From assembly GCF_024139115.2 (NCBI RefSeq), contig NC_085139.1, positions 137,633,121 through 137,697,120 of the forward strand: a stretch of 64,000 bases of DNA. Reading direction: 5' to 3'. Source of the stretch: Armigeres subalbatus. Its lineage: Eukaryota > Arthropoda > Insecta > Diptera > Culicidae. Shown piece by piece: positions 42,394-53,669 of this stretch. A program made the translations under genes and the position numbers. The first letter of the stretch is position 1, and each line of letters starts with the position of its first letter. The notes beneath the pieces were generated by a model. The model searched no databases. It was not told the DNA's origin and worked only from the letters and a program-made list of their open reading frames with translations.

Positions 42394-43466
42394 GAGTAGA
42401 GTGGGGCAAGAGTACGCACTTAGTTTTCAATCGATCATGTGGCCCTTATGAAGCAAGCTTCTGCTTATCAAATCAGTGTCGATGATTCATATACTCTTCC
42501 TTTATTATACCCAGTGGAAAAAACATTGAAATTATTGAGATTCGTTTTAGTAGAACCCTTATTGCAAGACAATTGAAAAACGCACTCTTATCCCACCGGT
42601 GGGGTAAAAGTGCGCATCGGGTGGGGTAAGAGTACGCATTTATCCAATCTTGTGCTTAAGCATATATTAACACAAATAAGAGTTAATAACATTTAATTGA
42701 TGTTTAATAAGCATATATTAGGGAATGTTTAAAGATTACGTAACTCCTCAAGGGGGAGGGGGTCCTAAAAATGTGCACTTTCATACGAAAAATTATTTTT
42801 TTATATATCCAAAAAATTACAGCGTATACAAAGGCATTTTCCTCAAGGAAAGTTCACCAATCACGTAACGTAAAATTTGGCTATTTCATCACCCCTCCCA
42901 CCCTATCTTACACTATTTGTATGAAGCCTCTAAAAATTATATGGATCGTCACACATCTCGCTTACTTCAACTTATCCTAAAAACTTGTGATAATTTCGAA
43001 TTCTGTCCCTTTTTTCTTAGTTGTGGATCTTTACGCTTTGGAAGAAGTCTTAGTTCGGCCGGAGATACGGGTTTCACATCATAACTTGAAGATTCATATG
43101 CGTACTCTTGCCCAAAAATTATTCAAGTAATGGTTTTGACTTCTTGGAAAACCAACTGGATTGGTGTTCTGTACCATAAAGTACTCTATACAATAGGTTA
43201 TCGAAATGATATAATGTACACCTGATTGAACGTATATATGATAATGAAATACTAGTTGCGGAGATCCAATTATTTTTAGCAAAATGACCAAAAAGTTATC
43301 TAACTCCATATCTCCCTTGCTGTTTATTCAATCGTTTACAATTACAAATGATAATAGTTGGCCAGAATATCAAACTGATGCAGTGCTGCTAGTTTATCTT
43401 TTTTTATAACTTAAAAAAATCGAAAACGTACTCTTACCCCACGCGCACTCTTGCCCCACTCTACTC
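42394..43466. mobile_element. TA-flanked element in the satellite (1,073 bp)
   Basis: Ends GAGTAGAGTGGGGCAAGAG and its inverse, with TA on both sides (42392-42393, 43467-43468). The flanking satellite landmarks are 1,227 bp apart, i.e. 152 + 1,073 + 2, so the boundaries are exact. Subterminal GTGGGGTAAGAGTACGC words repeat inside. A G-rich ACGTAA-type MITE remnant (about 42721-42955) lies within. No transposase frame. Confidence 0.88.
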
Positions 43467-44080
43467 TATTTGTTTTTCACTTGCGTCTCAAAACAAGACA
43501 TATGAGGTGTTGTTAGATCTCCAAATTTTCCTGGTATCGAACAAGGCTTTCACGATATCCCCAGCCGCGGTGTCAACCCAATTTTGTCTTCTGACTATTA
43601 GTATTTCACTTGCGTCTTGAATTTTAGCATGTTAAATGTTGTAAGATCTCCAAATTGTCCTGGAGTTTGAATCAAATGGCCTATAAAATCAACCAAGGCT
43701 TCCATGATGTCTTCATTTTCGGTATCAACTCAATTATATTTCCCGGGTATTTGACTTTTACTTGTCTTAAATCAAGACATTGTGTTGTAAGATCTCAAAT
43801 TTGTTCTGGAGTTAGAATAGCTCGCGAATTGCGTCTCAAATTCAGCCATGAAAGATGTTGTAAGACCTCCAAATTGTTCTAGAAATTGAATCAAATAGTC
43901 TACCGAATCAACCAAGGCTTCCATTATGTCCCCAGCCACAATATCATTATATCCACTAAGTGTACTAAGACTACTTATCAAATGAACAATGACTTGCATG
44001 ATGTCCTTGACAACGGTATCACCCCAATTGTGTTCTCCTAGTATTAAAAGTTTACTTGCGATCCTCCGAATTGATCTAGA
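43467..44080 (+). repeat. 152-bp satellite, last segment
   Basis: Landmark GATCTC at 43516, 43645 and 43791, and GACCTCC at 43864. Spacing becomes irregular (129, 146, 73), so the array edge is decayed. Confidence 0.82.
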
Positions 44081-45450
44081 GAAGGAACCAGGAGAAAATT
44101 CTTGGATGACCTGGAATGGAATAATTGTTGAAGGCAAATGATGAATATACAAAGAATCTACTTTGTTCTTTGGGTGGCTAAGAGTGCCTTTTATGGGCTT
44201 ACTTTTGGATGTCAATAATGTTTCAAATTCTTTTTACGTGACGTTCCGTAAACAGGAGGCCGTAAAACGAAGTGACGAAGTATTTAAGTGAAAATATCCA
44301 AAACGGTTGGCCTGGAAGATCTTCGTATAGTGATGCTAACCCTAGCTTAGAAAAGTACCTACCGAATTGACTATCCAGTGGTGGAAGACTGGAAGCCGTG
44401 TCAGAGGATCCTATGAAGATCATATTGTTACCCTCCGTATCGTTCTACTAGAAACCGGAACTTCTGTTTAGAGTAAAGTATTAGATATTTGTGTTGTTTA
44501 AAAGCTATTAATACGGTTAGTATTGTTAATTTGTAAAACCTAACCTATATTAAAAAATATAGTGAAAATTCTAGTTAAAATTCTGTTCAACACCTCAAGA
44601 CAAACAAATACGCGCTAAGACATAAGACAACGCAACATCATCGTGGACAAAAGAACGGCCGTCTTCCAAAGCCGACACGAAGCAGCTACATCAACCTTCC
44701 CACTAAAGAGTTCTTAAGGCCCGCATTCGTTCCGTCCGTGAAAAGCTTCCGGACTGGATGTCCCCTGCGACCACCACCAAGCTGACTAGATCAATTCCGT
44801 CTAAAAACAGCAAACCCACACAAACAACAAACAAGCATGCAAGTACCCTCAATGTGACGTCGCAATTTAAATTGTAAGTTTGTTAACCTCAGGTGTAGAA
44901 ATCTCTAAGAAAGAGCAGTCCTGAATTTAGAAGGTCTTTCGCCAATTTTTCATTGTGTCGTATCCCAGACCAGACCAGAAAAGGACCCATCCGTGAACCT
45001 GTGTTCGTGGTTCCCGTATTAAGCATTCAATAATTCCGCTTCAACTTTCTGAATGCATCGGAGTTAACGCCCTGTCCTGATTCCTAGAGCTATGCATCTG
45101 TTGCTATACTGCAGATGCTCTGCGTCAGTGGACTCGCGCTACTGGAAAGGAACCGACGCAAGCCATGATGCGCAAGACAAACAGAGCCATGATGCGCAAG
45201 ACGATGACAGAATAGCATTTGCCTTGGCACAAGCAAGCACAGGCAAAGAGCCGTCCGGAATCAAATCTGACGTGTTGGTTAAAGGTCGGGATAGAATGTT
45301 GGTCAGGTTGGTGAGTTTTAAGCCGAAATGGCATTTTCTGTCTATAACAGACTCCCCGATTCGCAGACGAAGCGTTCGATTGTTGGCCATACGGGGCCTT
45401 CAGAGAGTCTTGATCTGATATACTCTCATTTCAACTGCTCGGAAGTGAGA
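44081..45450. other. Unrecognised sequence (1.4 kb)
   Basis: No recognised gene. GC-richer stretch 44580-45420 looks leader-like, with a twofold GAGCCATGATGCGCAAGAC-type repeat near 45160-45200. The 108-residue frame 45092-45418 has no known motif. It could be a retroelement leader or a host untranslated exon. Confidence 0.35.
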
Positions 45451-45461
45451 TAGGAGGCTTT

Positions 45462-45715
45462 AATGGGTTAGGGACAAAAGGTCGAAAGACAAAAGGTCGA
45501 AAGGACAAAAGGTCGAAAAACAAAACGTCGAAAGACAAAAGGTTGAAGGGACAAGAGGTCGAAAAGGACAAAAGGTCGAAAGGGACAAAAGGTCGAAAGG
45601 ACAAAACGTCGAACGGGACAAAAGGTCGAAAGAACAAAACGTCGAACGGGACAAAAGGTCGAAAGAAAAAAATATCAATAAGAAATGCGAGAGGGACAAA
45701 AGGTCGAAATAGACA
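45462..45715 (+). repeat. Minisatellite array GGGACAAAAGGTCGAA (single arm)
   Basis: About fifteen units of the same ~16-bp repeat as Foldback-like element 1. A GGCTTT...GGGACA start at about 45452 resembles that element's terminus with 9 extra bases. No inverted partner is found downstream, so it may be a half element. Confidence 0.85.
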
Positions 45716-45747
45716 AGAAACTGAAACGGAGAGAATCAATCTCGCCC

Positions 45748-46137
45748 CAGAGTTGGCCTACACAGTTGACAAAAAATCTGCTCTTTTATTTTTCACAATT
45801 TTTAACAGTCAAACAAAATTCAAACAGTAAGTACAACTAATAGATGGATGTTTGAGTTTTCTAAATGTTACTTCGATTTGTCAAAATGGCGCACGCCGCA
45901 CATAAAATATATCGGCGTGTATTACACATAGGTGTATTTTTAATGCACGCGTCTGCGTGGCTGAGGCGTGCACTATTTTGACAGATCAAAGTAACATTTA
46001 GAAAACCTGGATATACATCTACTATTTGCACTCATTAAATGAATTTTATTAAAAATATTGTAAAATTAAGTAAAAGTGAGTGAAAAGAAATGAAAAATAA
46101 AAGAGCAATGTTTTGCAAATTGTATAGGACAATTCTG
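45748..46137. mobile_element. hAT-type hairpin MITE (390 bp)
   Basis: Ends CAGAGTTGGCCTACACAG and CAGAATTGTCCTATACAA (inverse of right). Flanks TCTCGCCC (45740-45747) and TCTCGCGC (46138-46145) match at 7 of 8. The arms stay paired over most of the element (for example TTTTCTAAATGTTACTT with its inverse). Related to the smaller MITE at 56799-57021. Confidence 0.82.
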
Positions 46138-46859
46138 TCTCGCGCAAGACAAATTTTAATTCAACAATCTTTTTCATCTCTAACAGAACTATTCATAATA
46201 TTGTTTCATAGTCATTACTCCTTCTTTGAAAATTGCTCATTCTTCAATTTTGATTGATGAGATGGGTGTGTAATTTCTGCTTGAAGTCAAATGCATTTCA
46301 CAAATTCCTTTGGAATACACACAATTTGTTATCAACTTTTTCTTGATCGACCTTTTGCAACCTGTCTCAGGGCTAGAAGAAGACTACCTAGGTCACGCAT
46401 CGAGATTTTCAAAGCGGCGAGGCTGGCCCTAAACAAGGCCATCAAAGAGAGCAAGAAAGACTGCTTCGACAGACTGTGCCAGAGCGCCAACTCGAACCCA
46501 TGGGGAGACGCCTATCGGGTGGTGATGGCCAAAACAAGAGGAGCACTGGCTCCTCCCGAGCGATGTCCAACGAGACTGAAGATGATAATCGAAGTACTTA
46601 CTATTCCCGCACCACGGCCCAACCCATTGGTCGCCAGCAGCGAGGGTAGGAGCAGACGACGAAAAGGTGGCGAGGGTGGTAGAGGAGCTACTGACAGTGG
46701 CGAAGTCCTTCGACCCGAGTAAAGCACCTTGTAAAGACGGGATACCGAACATGGCGATAAAAGCAGCAATAATGACATATCCGGACATGTTCAGGTCAAC
46801 CATGCAGTGGTGGATAGACGAGCGGACATTCCCGGATATATGGAAGAGACAACGTTTGG

Positions 46860-47720
46860 TTGTTATCCAAACCTGGCAAGCCATCAGGAGACTGCTCAGC
46901 ATACAGATCAATCTGTCCAATAGATACTGTAGGGAACCTACTGGGGAAGTTAATCCTGAACAGGCTGTCACCGTACGTGGAGGAGGCTGGAGGATTATCG
47001 AGCGTACAATTTGGCTCTCGGAGAGGACGGTCTACTCTGGGTGTCATTAAATCGGTGGTCAACACTGCAGAGATCGCCATCGAATGTAAGCGGCGCGGTA
47101 TACGCTACTGCGCAGTAATAACACTCGACGTGCGGAATGCATTCAACAGTGCGTGCTGGATGGAGATCGCGAACTCGTTGCTTCGGCTGAGAGTACCGGT
47201 AGGACTGTACAAGATTCTGGGAAGCTACTTTCAGAATCGAGTATTGATCTACGAGACAGAAGAAGGCTTGGCTAGCGCCCCCATCACGACAGGTGTCCCA
47301 CAGGGATCAATTCTGGGTCCATTGCTGTGGAACGTGATGTACGATGGCGTACTGAGGTTGAAGCTCCCGCCAGGAGTCAAGTTAGTGGGATTCGCCGATG
47401 ACGTAACCATGACCGTGTACGGAGAATCCATCGAGGAGGTCGAATTGACTGCAGCCTATTCAATCAGTCTAGTGGAGGAATAGTTGCGCAGCAAGAAGCT
47501 ACAGCTGGCACGTCATAAAACGGAGATGATAGTCGTCAGCAACCGGAAATCGGTGCAGGAGGCAACAATTAGAGTCGGTGGCTGCGACATCACCTCCAAG
47601 AGATCTCTGAAACAACTGGGTGGGGTGATGGTCGACGATAAGATAAGCTTCAAAAGTCATGTCGACTACTTCTGCAAGCGCGATAGCAGCACTATCGAGG
47701 ATGATGGCAAACAGCTCTAG
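46860..47720 (+). pseudogene. R1-like reverse transcriptase
   Basis: LLSKPGKPSGDCSAYRSICP, then TLDVRNAFNSACW, TTGVPQGSILGPLLWNVMYD and catalytic VGFADDVTMTVYG. A TAG at 47481-47483 interrupts after SISLVEE; the thumb continues in frame (LARHKTEMIVVSNRKS) to a frameshift near 47690. Active-site Asp pair intact. Confidence 0.88.
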
Positions 47721-47793
47721 GGTGTGCTCCAGCAAGCTCAGGTTGCTGATGGGCGTGGCGTTTTCAATAGTGCAATAAGGAAGTCCGGTCTGG

Positions 47794-48079
47794 ATGTCGG
47801 CGTTGAGCGGAAACTGCAACGTGCGAAAGCTGGAGAGTACTCATAGGATAATGTGCCTAAGAGTCATCAGCGCATATTGCACTGTATCTCGCGAGGCGGC
47901 ATGTGTACTCGCGGACATGATGCCTATCAAACTGGTGGTGGAGGAAGACGAGGAGTGCTACGCCCTCAGGGGCACACGTAATGCTCGAAGGAATATCAAG
48001 GAAGCAACGGTAGCCAAATGGCAGAGGGAATGGTACAACTCGGCTAAGGGAAGGTGGACCCATCGCCTAGTCCCAAGTG

Positions 48080-48080
<1 letters not shown>
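47794..48080 (+). pseudogene. R1-like LINE connector domain
   Basis: RVISAYCTVSREAACVLADM and the WTHRLVPS block are typical of the region between reverse transcriptase and the terminal Cys/His cluster. It stops at the poly(T) start of the inserted retroposon; the reading resumes at 49038 with a HGELNF-type block. Confidence 0.82.
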
Positions 48081-48110
<30 letters not shown>

Positions 48111-49024
48111 GGGTAAATGCATTTACACACTAACCCAGTACACGTGCACACGGAAGTGTACTGGAGTGTCGGACTCGACCATACCGGTAATACCGACTAA
48201 ACTCCCTTGGGCTCCACCATCGTTTCCCCAGGAACTACCTCGCAGTACTACTTCTGGGGACGGCAGTACTAAGCGTACTCACTCATTATCGCTCACACAG
48301 GCACTCGTCCCACGCGAGACTGACTTGGGTGCTCGCACCCCATTCACTCATTTGAGTCTTACTTGGATGCTCTCCTGACGCTCCGCTGCCATGCCTCGAG
48401 GTGTCAATAGCGGTAACTGCCTGGGCCTACAGATATTGCGCTACGACACTCTGCCTCAGCACGAGCAGATCAATCACACCACTGCCGAAGCAGACCATAC
48501 GCTACCCTGCCGAAGGACACTCCCCATGCACCACATGTGCACAACTGTAGGTGTGTGGGTACAACCCACTGCTACCCTGCCGCCGAAGCAGCTTCTCCAA
48601 AGACCATTCGCTCCATGTGACCCTTTTTCAGGTGCTCACTCTAACACTCCACTGCAATGCCTCGAGGTGTCGATGGGATACCTCGACTCCTGCCTCAGCA
48701 TGTGCAGTCCATACTCAGACTTCTGCTGCGCTTTGAGGTGACAATAGCGGCGGAGACACGCTATGACACTCCTGCCTCAGCACAACCAGATCACTCACTC
48801 CCTGCCGAAGCAGCTCACGCACTACCCTACCGAAGTAGGGACACTCCACATGCCAGTTGGCACTCCCTCCCTGGGCTTGTGCTTTTGAAGCGGCACACAG
48901 TCGCTTTGATAGAGTCCGCTTACGGGCACTTGTGGTTGTTTGGGAGGGATTTTAGCAGAGCCCACTGCTAAATCCCACCACGCCCTAGGCAGTTCTCCCT
49001 GACTCGCAGACAGCTGGGGAGGGG
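48081..49024 (-). mobile_element. Poly(A) retroposon inside the R1-like LINE (944 bp)
   Basis: A 13-bp target duplication TAGTCCCAAGTGT (48068-48080, 49025-49037) and a run of about 26 T at the left show insertion on the minus strand by LINE-type retrotransposition. The interior has two related ~250-bp segments (TGCCTCGAGGTGTC, TGCCTCAGCAC). Its 5' end (48870-48970) shares TCGCTTTGATAG and CAGAGCCCACT words with the leader of the LINE at 60.7-60.87 kb. No protein recognised. Confidence 0.85.
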
Positions 49025-49037
49025 TAGTCCCAAGTGT

Positions 49038-49406
49038 GTCTGCATGGATTAGCAGACCTCATGGAGAGCTAAACTTTGGCTTGACCTAGTTCTTAACAGG
49101 CCACGGATGCTTCAGGTGGTACCTGCACAGGTTCGGACATGCGGCTTCTCCTGTCCGCAATGCCCAGACGTGACAGAAACGGCTGAACACATCCTGTTCA
49201 CGTGTCCCCGGTTCGAAACGGAGAGGAGTGCGATATTGGAGGCACGTGGAATGGGCACTACCACCGATAACATAATCAGAAGAATGTGCCAGAACCCAGA
49301 ACAGTGGAGAGCGGTCGCAAGGGTAACGTCCAGGATAGCCGACATACTACAACGAAGTTGGCGCAGTGAGCAGCAGCAGGCCGCCATCGCGGAAAGCGGA
49401 CCGTGA
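49038..49406 (+). pseudogene. R1-like LINE C-terminus with Cys/His cluster
   Basis: CGFSCPQCPDVTETAEHILF then TCPRFETER gives C-x4-C-x2-C ... H ... C, the zinc-binding C-terminal element of R1-type LINEs. The frame ends naturally at 49406. Confidence 0.85.
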
Positions 49407-50556
49407 GTACTGCGCTGCGGAAGTCGTGAATATATATATGTCAATGTTGAATGGGAACGTGACGAAACTGCCGGTTTCAGAGGAGCTCCCGCTCTCGGGG
49501 AACTTCTCGTCGGAGTAGGTTAGATCCGCCGTCAGGGACCGAAGCGGGAGCTAAATGGCTCAACGAATAAGGTAGGAGCTGAATGGCTCAAGGGAATCAA
49601 AACTCTATTATCGGAGTAGGCTAGGCCCGCCACCGAGGATCAGCTGAGTAAACCGTGGCGTGCGAATGCACCGGCTTCGGGTTGTCCGGAAGTTATCTCC
49701 ACCCGGAATCTTTGGATCGACCTGGGCACTCGTCCGGTCACCCGTAGTGACGGGTCTTCGGTTACGGGGAGCTTCCAACGTCGGGGAACTCTCCGTCGTA
49801 GTAGGATTGATCTACCGCCGGGGACTATCCGAGTTAAGGCGGGAGCTAAATGGCTCAACGGTTAAGCAAAAAAAAAGCTGAATAGCTCAGTGCATGGGAA
49901 ATCGGTTAATCGGAGTAGGCTAGGTCCATCGCCGGGGACCAGTTGAGTAGATCGTGGCGCACGAATGCACCGGATCTGGATCGTCGGGGCACCACTGAAC
50001 CGGAAGCTATCTCCACCCGGAATCTTTGGTCAGACCTCGGCACTCGTCACCCGTTGAAGTGAGAAAGTGAGCAGAGCTGATGCGGGTCGTCGTTATCTGG
50101 GGAGCTTCCGCCGCCGGTGGGATAGATCCTCCACCGGGGACTATCTGAGTAGGTTGCGAGTACGTGGAGAGCTAAATGGCTCAAAAAATAATTAAAAAAA
50201 GATGTGCTGATTAACACACGGAAAAGAGTGCTTAAGGGCTCAAGGCTATTGTGTGCTTTCTGGCACAAACAAGAGAGCCGAAGGGATCAAAGGTGTCGTT
50301 TTGGGAGGAGTACGCGTAGTACTGCCTATCCTCTAGAAGTTGTACTGGAAGGTAGTTCCGGAGTGATCAGGGCATTAGTAGAGAGGATAACTCAAGTAAC
50401 CTTTCGTTACTTGAGTGGGTTTAGTGGGTAGGCCTTCCGCCATCCCCACACCCTGAGTGATAAATTCAGGTGTCTGTTTGCAGATTTCCCTTCGAAAAAA
50501 AAAACCTTCACTTTCTTACGGGATGGAAAAGTCGCCCAGCTTAATGCTTAGCCTGG
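49407..50556 (+). other. 3' UTR of the R1-like LINE with ~300-bp repeats
   Basis: CGGAGTAGGCTAGG..CGCC and CTCCACCCGGAATCTTTGG recur about 300 bp apart (49612 and 49910), and AGCTAAATGGCTCAA recurs four or more times. Tandemly repeated, GC-rich 3' UTRs are known in several LINE groups. No protein. Confidence 0.65.
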
Positions 50557-50564
50557 ATAACTAG

Positions 50565-52279
50565 TAGGGCTTCCATTACCGGGAAATGAACATACTAATT
50601 TTTTTGTAATAATTGTCTTATATTTTAAATTTGATGATAACGGATTTTGGAATATCAATTAAATTTTCTTTACTAGCGTTTTCTCACTATTTATTTCACT
50701 TTTGAAGTCTAAGAATTCAAGTTATAACTGAAAATGTTACAGAATCATACGATGCATTCCAACACGTGTTGAAGAGAGGCGAGACAAATAACCAGTTTGT
50801 ATCTATCGTTCGTTTATTTAGTGGGTTCAAACGTCAGTAAGCGTTGTTAAATCGAATTAAAAATTTATTGTCTTTGGTGAAACAGCAGAGCTACCAATGT
50901 TCGCATACCAATGTTCTACCTCATATTCTGAAGACTCGTTTGTATTTTGCGATATTTCTGAAATATTTCATTTGAATATTTTATAAATTGGTGGGCTAAC
51001 AGATCTTGATGGACAACAGATTTTAGGTCTTTAGTATGCAATCATTACAACTGTCTTACAACAAATACCGTCAACTGGGGAGGATGATCATTGAGGTGAA
51101 GATGATCATTTGATGTTTCAGTCAAAAGTGCCACATTTTTTTATGAAACGGTAGTCAACAATATTCTGCGTTCAAGTAATGTTTCCGCTAGGTAGAAATC
51201 CGAGTTTTTCGATTATAATCATGAAAATGTATTTTGTGGAAGAAAGAGAGAGATAGTCATAAATGACGCTATTTTCGTTTCAAATATTGACTTCGTAGAC
51301 TTCTTTACGTAGTAAATTCAACATTCATACAAATAACCTAGTGTATGTTGACTACTAGGTCATAATGATTTTAGTAGAGCTGTCTTGATCAACTTCACCC
51401 CAAACCAGATTACTCAAAAAATGTGTGATAATTTAATTTATTTTAATAAATGCGAACGCATTTCAGAAAACTAAAGTTGTTGGTTATTGCAACGTATAGC
51501 AGTACATGTTTTGAAAATATTTGTTTCGATTTAAAATGTAAACACACATTGTTATTGCAAGTTTTATCTTAAAAATGATCATCTTCCCCCCAGTTGACGG
51601 TACTCGCAAAAATTTTGCAATTTGATGCGTTTTAGGTGCTATTCGGCATTTCAAGCAAAGTTTGATTGAAAAAAAAATGTTATAGTCAGGGTCATTAAAG
51701 TACGACAATCAAGCACTCGCCTGAAAGCTCTTTTTTATTTCGAATGGAAGAATTCTCATTTCAAATATTTCATTCATCTGCTTTAAATATAAAATGTGTT
51801 CAATGTGTACATGAATAACGTACATGCACTAAAAAAAGTCGTCGAGTATAAGAATAGTTCATGTTAGGAATATTTTGGCGATAATAGAAGAGAATCTCTC
51901 GAAGCCGTCGTTGTCCAAAAACTGAAAAAAAATGCGGATACAACCTGAAAAAGTTTTTGAAAAAAATATGGAAAAGTAACACATCAGCACACTGCAGATC
52001 TTACTCTTGAGCCAGAGCAGATGTTGATACTTATGACATGGCGAACGTTTTGTAGAAGGAGCTAACGCTTTTCGAACTGAACAAAAACTTTCTCAGGTCT
52101 TTCATCATTTGAGGACAAAATAAATATCAAAATCATATTTAACGACAAAACTCAAACTACGATTTTGAATTAGTTTCGATAGTTATTTTTATTTCCCAGG
52201 ATCCCGGGAAATCCCGGAAAATTATTATTTCATTTTCCGTTTCCCGGAAAATTGATTCCCGGGAAAAATGGAAGCCCTA
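50565..52279. mobile_element. hAT-type element (1,715 bp) with nested MITE
   Basis: Ends TAGGGCTTCCATTACCGGGAA-type and inverse (TTCCCGGGAAAAATGGAAG ending CCCTA), flanked by ATAACTAG (50557-50564) and ATAACTGG (52280-52287), 7 of 8 identical. Near the right end CCCGGGAAA words are repeated. Interior AT-rich; no transposase. Confidence 0.75.
51068..51600. mobile_element. TA-flanked MITE (533 bp)
   Basis: CCGTCAACTGGGGAGGATGA at left is mirrored by TCATCTTCCCCCCAGTTGAC and GG at right. TA lies on both sides (51066-51067, 51601-51602). Tc1/mariner-type by duplication. Nested in the hAT-type element. Confidence 0.85.
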
Positions 52280-52287
52280 ATAACTGG

Positions 52288-53205
52288 TGTCTCCTTCTGC
52301 AAACATGGCCACGAACATACATACTTAGTAGCTGTTATTCAAAATTCTACCAAGGTTGGCCAACGGAGTACGTCACTAACGGCGAGAGCTTTGATGCGTG
52401 TGCGTCACCGTCAACAACCAGAAGGATGTTGTCTGCATACATAAAACGTCTATGTTGGGAGGACCATTGGGGGTACACCCGTACCCTCCTGGCAGCTACC
52501 CGAGTAGCACACATGTTACATATAACAGAAACAATCCATGCAGTGATCAAATTGTATGTCACTTTTTTGCGCGTTTTTTTTTACCGAGAATTAAGGAATT
52601 TTTATGTGAAGTATAAGTGTTCATCACCAAACCGCTATATTGTCTCTCGTCTTCAAGTACATCCTACTGGAACAAGAATTTTGGAAACCTGAAGAGATTG
52701 TTTTCATCGAAATAATCTGTGCTTCATCAATCAATAATGGATTCAATGCTACAATGTAGCAGGTTCGCGCTTCGTATTAATCCAGCTAATCGACAATACG
52801 TCACGTGTAGAGTGTGTAGTAGTGTTTAGTACACCATACCACTACCAATGTGGTGCGGTATAACGAGAGTGTGGTGCGATGGTGTGCGTTCCTCTTTCGT
52901 CTATCTCTGAACACCGGGGGTGCTCCCTAGTTCCGGTGTTCCGGCCTTGGCTAGAGATGGCTTCTTGCTTACCAACTCTTAGTCAACTGGGTGCTGGAGT
53001 CGGCCCGGTCGTTCCGGTAGAGTATAAGGTCTATTAGGTTATGTATCAAGAGCCTTGAGCATATTTTTTGTTAGTAGAGAAAACGGTTAATCAACGGTTA
53101 ATCGGTTAAAACGGTGTTGAAAAATCTACCTTAGTGTCAAACCGCATTGTTTGAATAAAATCAATTAAGTGCATTTTATTCGGCAACTTGCCCGTACGAA
53201 AATCA
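52288..53205. other. Unrecognised sequence
   Basis: A minus frame (52347-52562) contains FMYADNILLVV, loosely like a reverse transcriptase active site, but without supporting neighbours. The rest shows nothing I recognise. Confidence 0.35.
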
Positions 53206-53545
53206 TGTTTTGCCTTTCTCATACACCAAGGTGTAACGAAAAGGGTATTATATTCACTTCCAAGACGATTTTTTGATAGAAGGTCCGGAGACCCAAAGTA
53301 TTATATACCAATCGACTCAGCTCGACGAATTGAGATAATGTCTGTATGTGTGTATGTGTGTGCGTGTGTGTATGTATATACGCAAAATAAAACTCACTCA
53401 TCTTTTAGACACTTATCTTGATCCGATTTGTTTGCAATAATTTGCATTCGACGAGGAATATTGTCCCATTCTTTCCTATTGTAAACTGGCCAGATCGGAC
53501 TATGGGATCAAAAGTTATGGCCAATAAGGGTTTTTGTTGAATATC
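53206..53545 (+). mobile_element. TG-microsatellite repeat family, copy 1
   Basis: Starts TTTGCCTTTCTCATACACC and continues with GAAGGTCCGGAGACCCAAAG, ATCGACTCAGCTCGACGAAT, a TG microsatellite (53340-53380), then TTTGCATTCGACG and CAGATCGGACTATGGGATC. The same order recurs at 63401-63925 and split at 56.0/57.6 kb. Non-coding. Confidence 0.8.
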
Positions 53546-53665
53546 TTGGCTGTGCATATGCACAGCACATGTTTCGAAATGGACAAATTGATATGAAGTT
53601 TGCGAAAAAGAATCCACGCGTCTTGGAGCGGCTCGAACCCTCAACCTCCTACTCTCTAGATTGAG
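53546..53665 (-). mobile_element. Short tRNA-derived SINE, truncated copy
   Basis: Minus-strand copy of the SINE at 41030-41182. Retains the anticodon-to-T-arm region (GAGAGTAGGAGGTTGAGGGT then TCGAG), the GTGGATTCTTTTTCGCAAA body and GCATATGCACAGCCAAGATA end. The 5' half of the tRNA head is gone. Confidence 0.72.
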
Positions 53666-53669
53666 GATT

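Larger units (their letters stand above)
46355..50556 (+). mobile_element. R1-like LINE with long 3' UTR, interrupted
   Basis: Plus-strand LINE: region before reverse transcriptase (46360-46650), reverse transcriptase (46667-47720), C-terminal domain with a Cys/His cluster (47794-48080 and 49038-49406) and ~1.1-kb 3' UTR. Block style (RARRRLPRSR start, TLDVRNAFNS, WTHRLVPS ... ending in a TAEHILFTCPRFETER block) is that of the R1 group. It is 5' truncated, has frameshifts, a TAG at 47481 and a 944-bp retroposon insertion. Confidence 0.87.

Noticed and set aside
47481..47483. Programmed stop readthrough in the R1-like LINE
   Set aside because: Other frameshifts and a retroposon disrupt the same element, so the TAG is more simply a decay mutation.
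52347..52562. Reverse transcriptase active site (YADN)
   Set aside because: The second Asp is Asn and no neighbouring LINE block is present in any frame.
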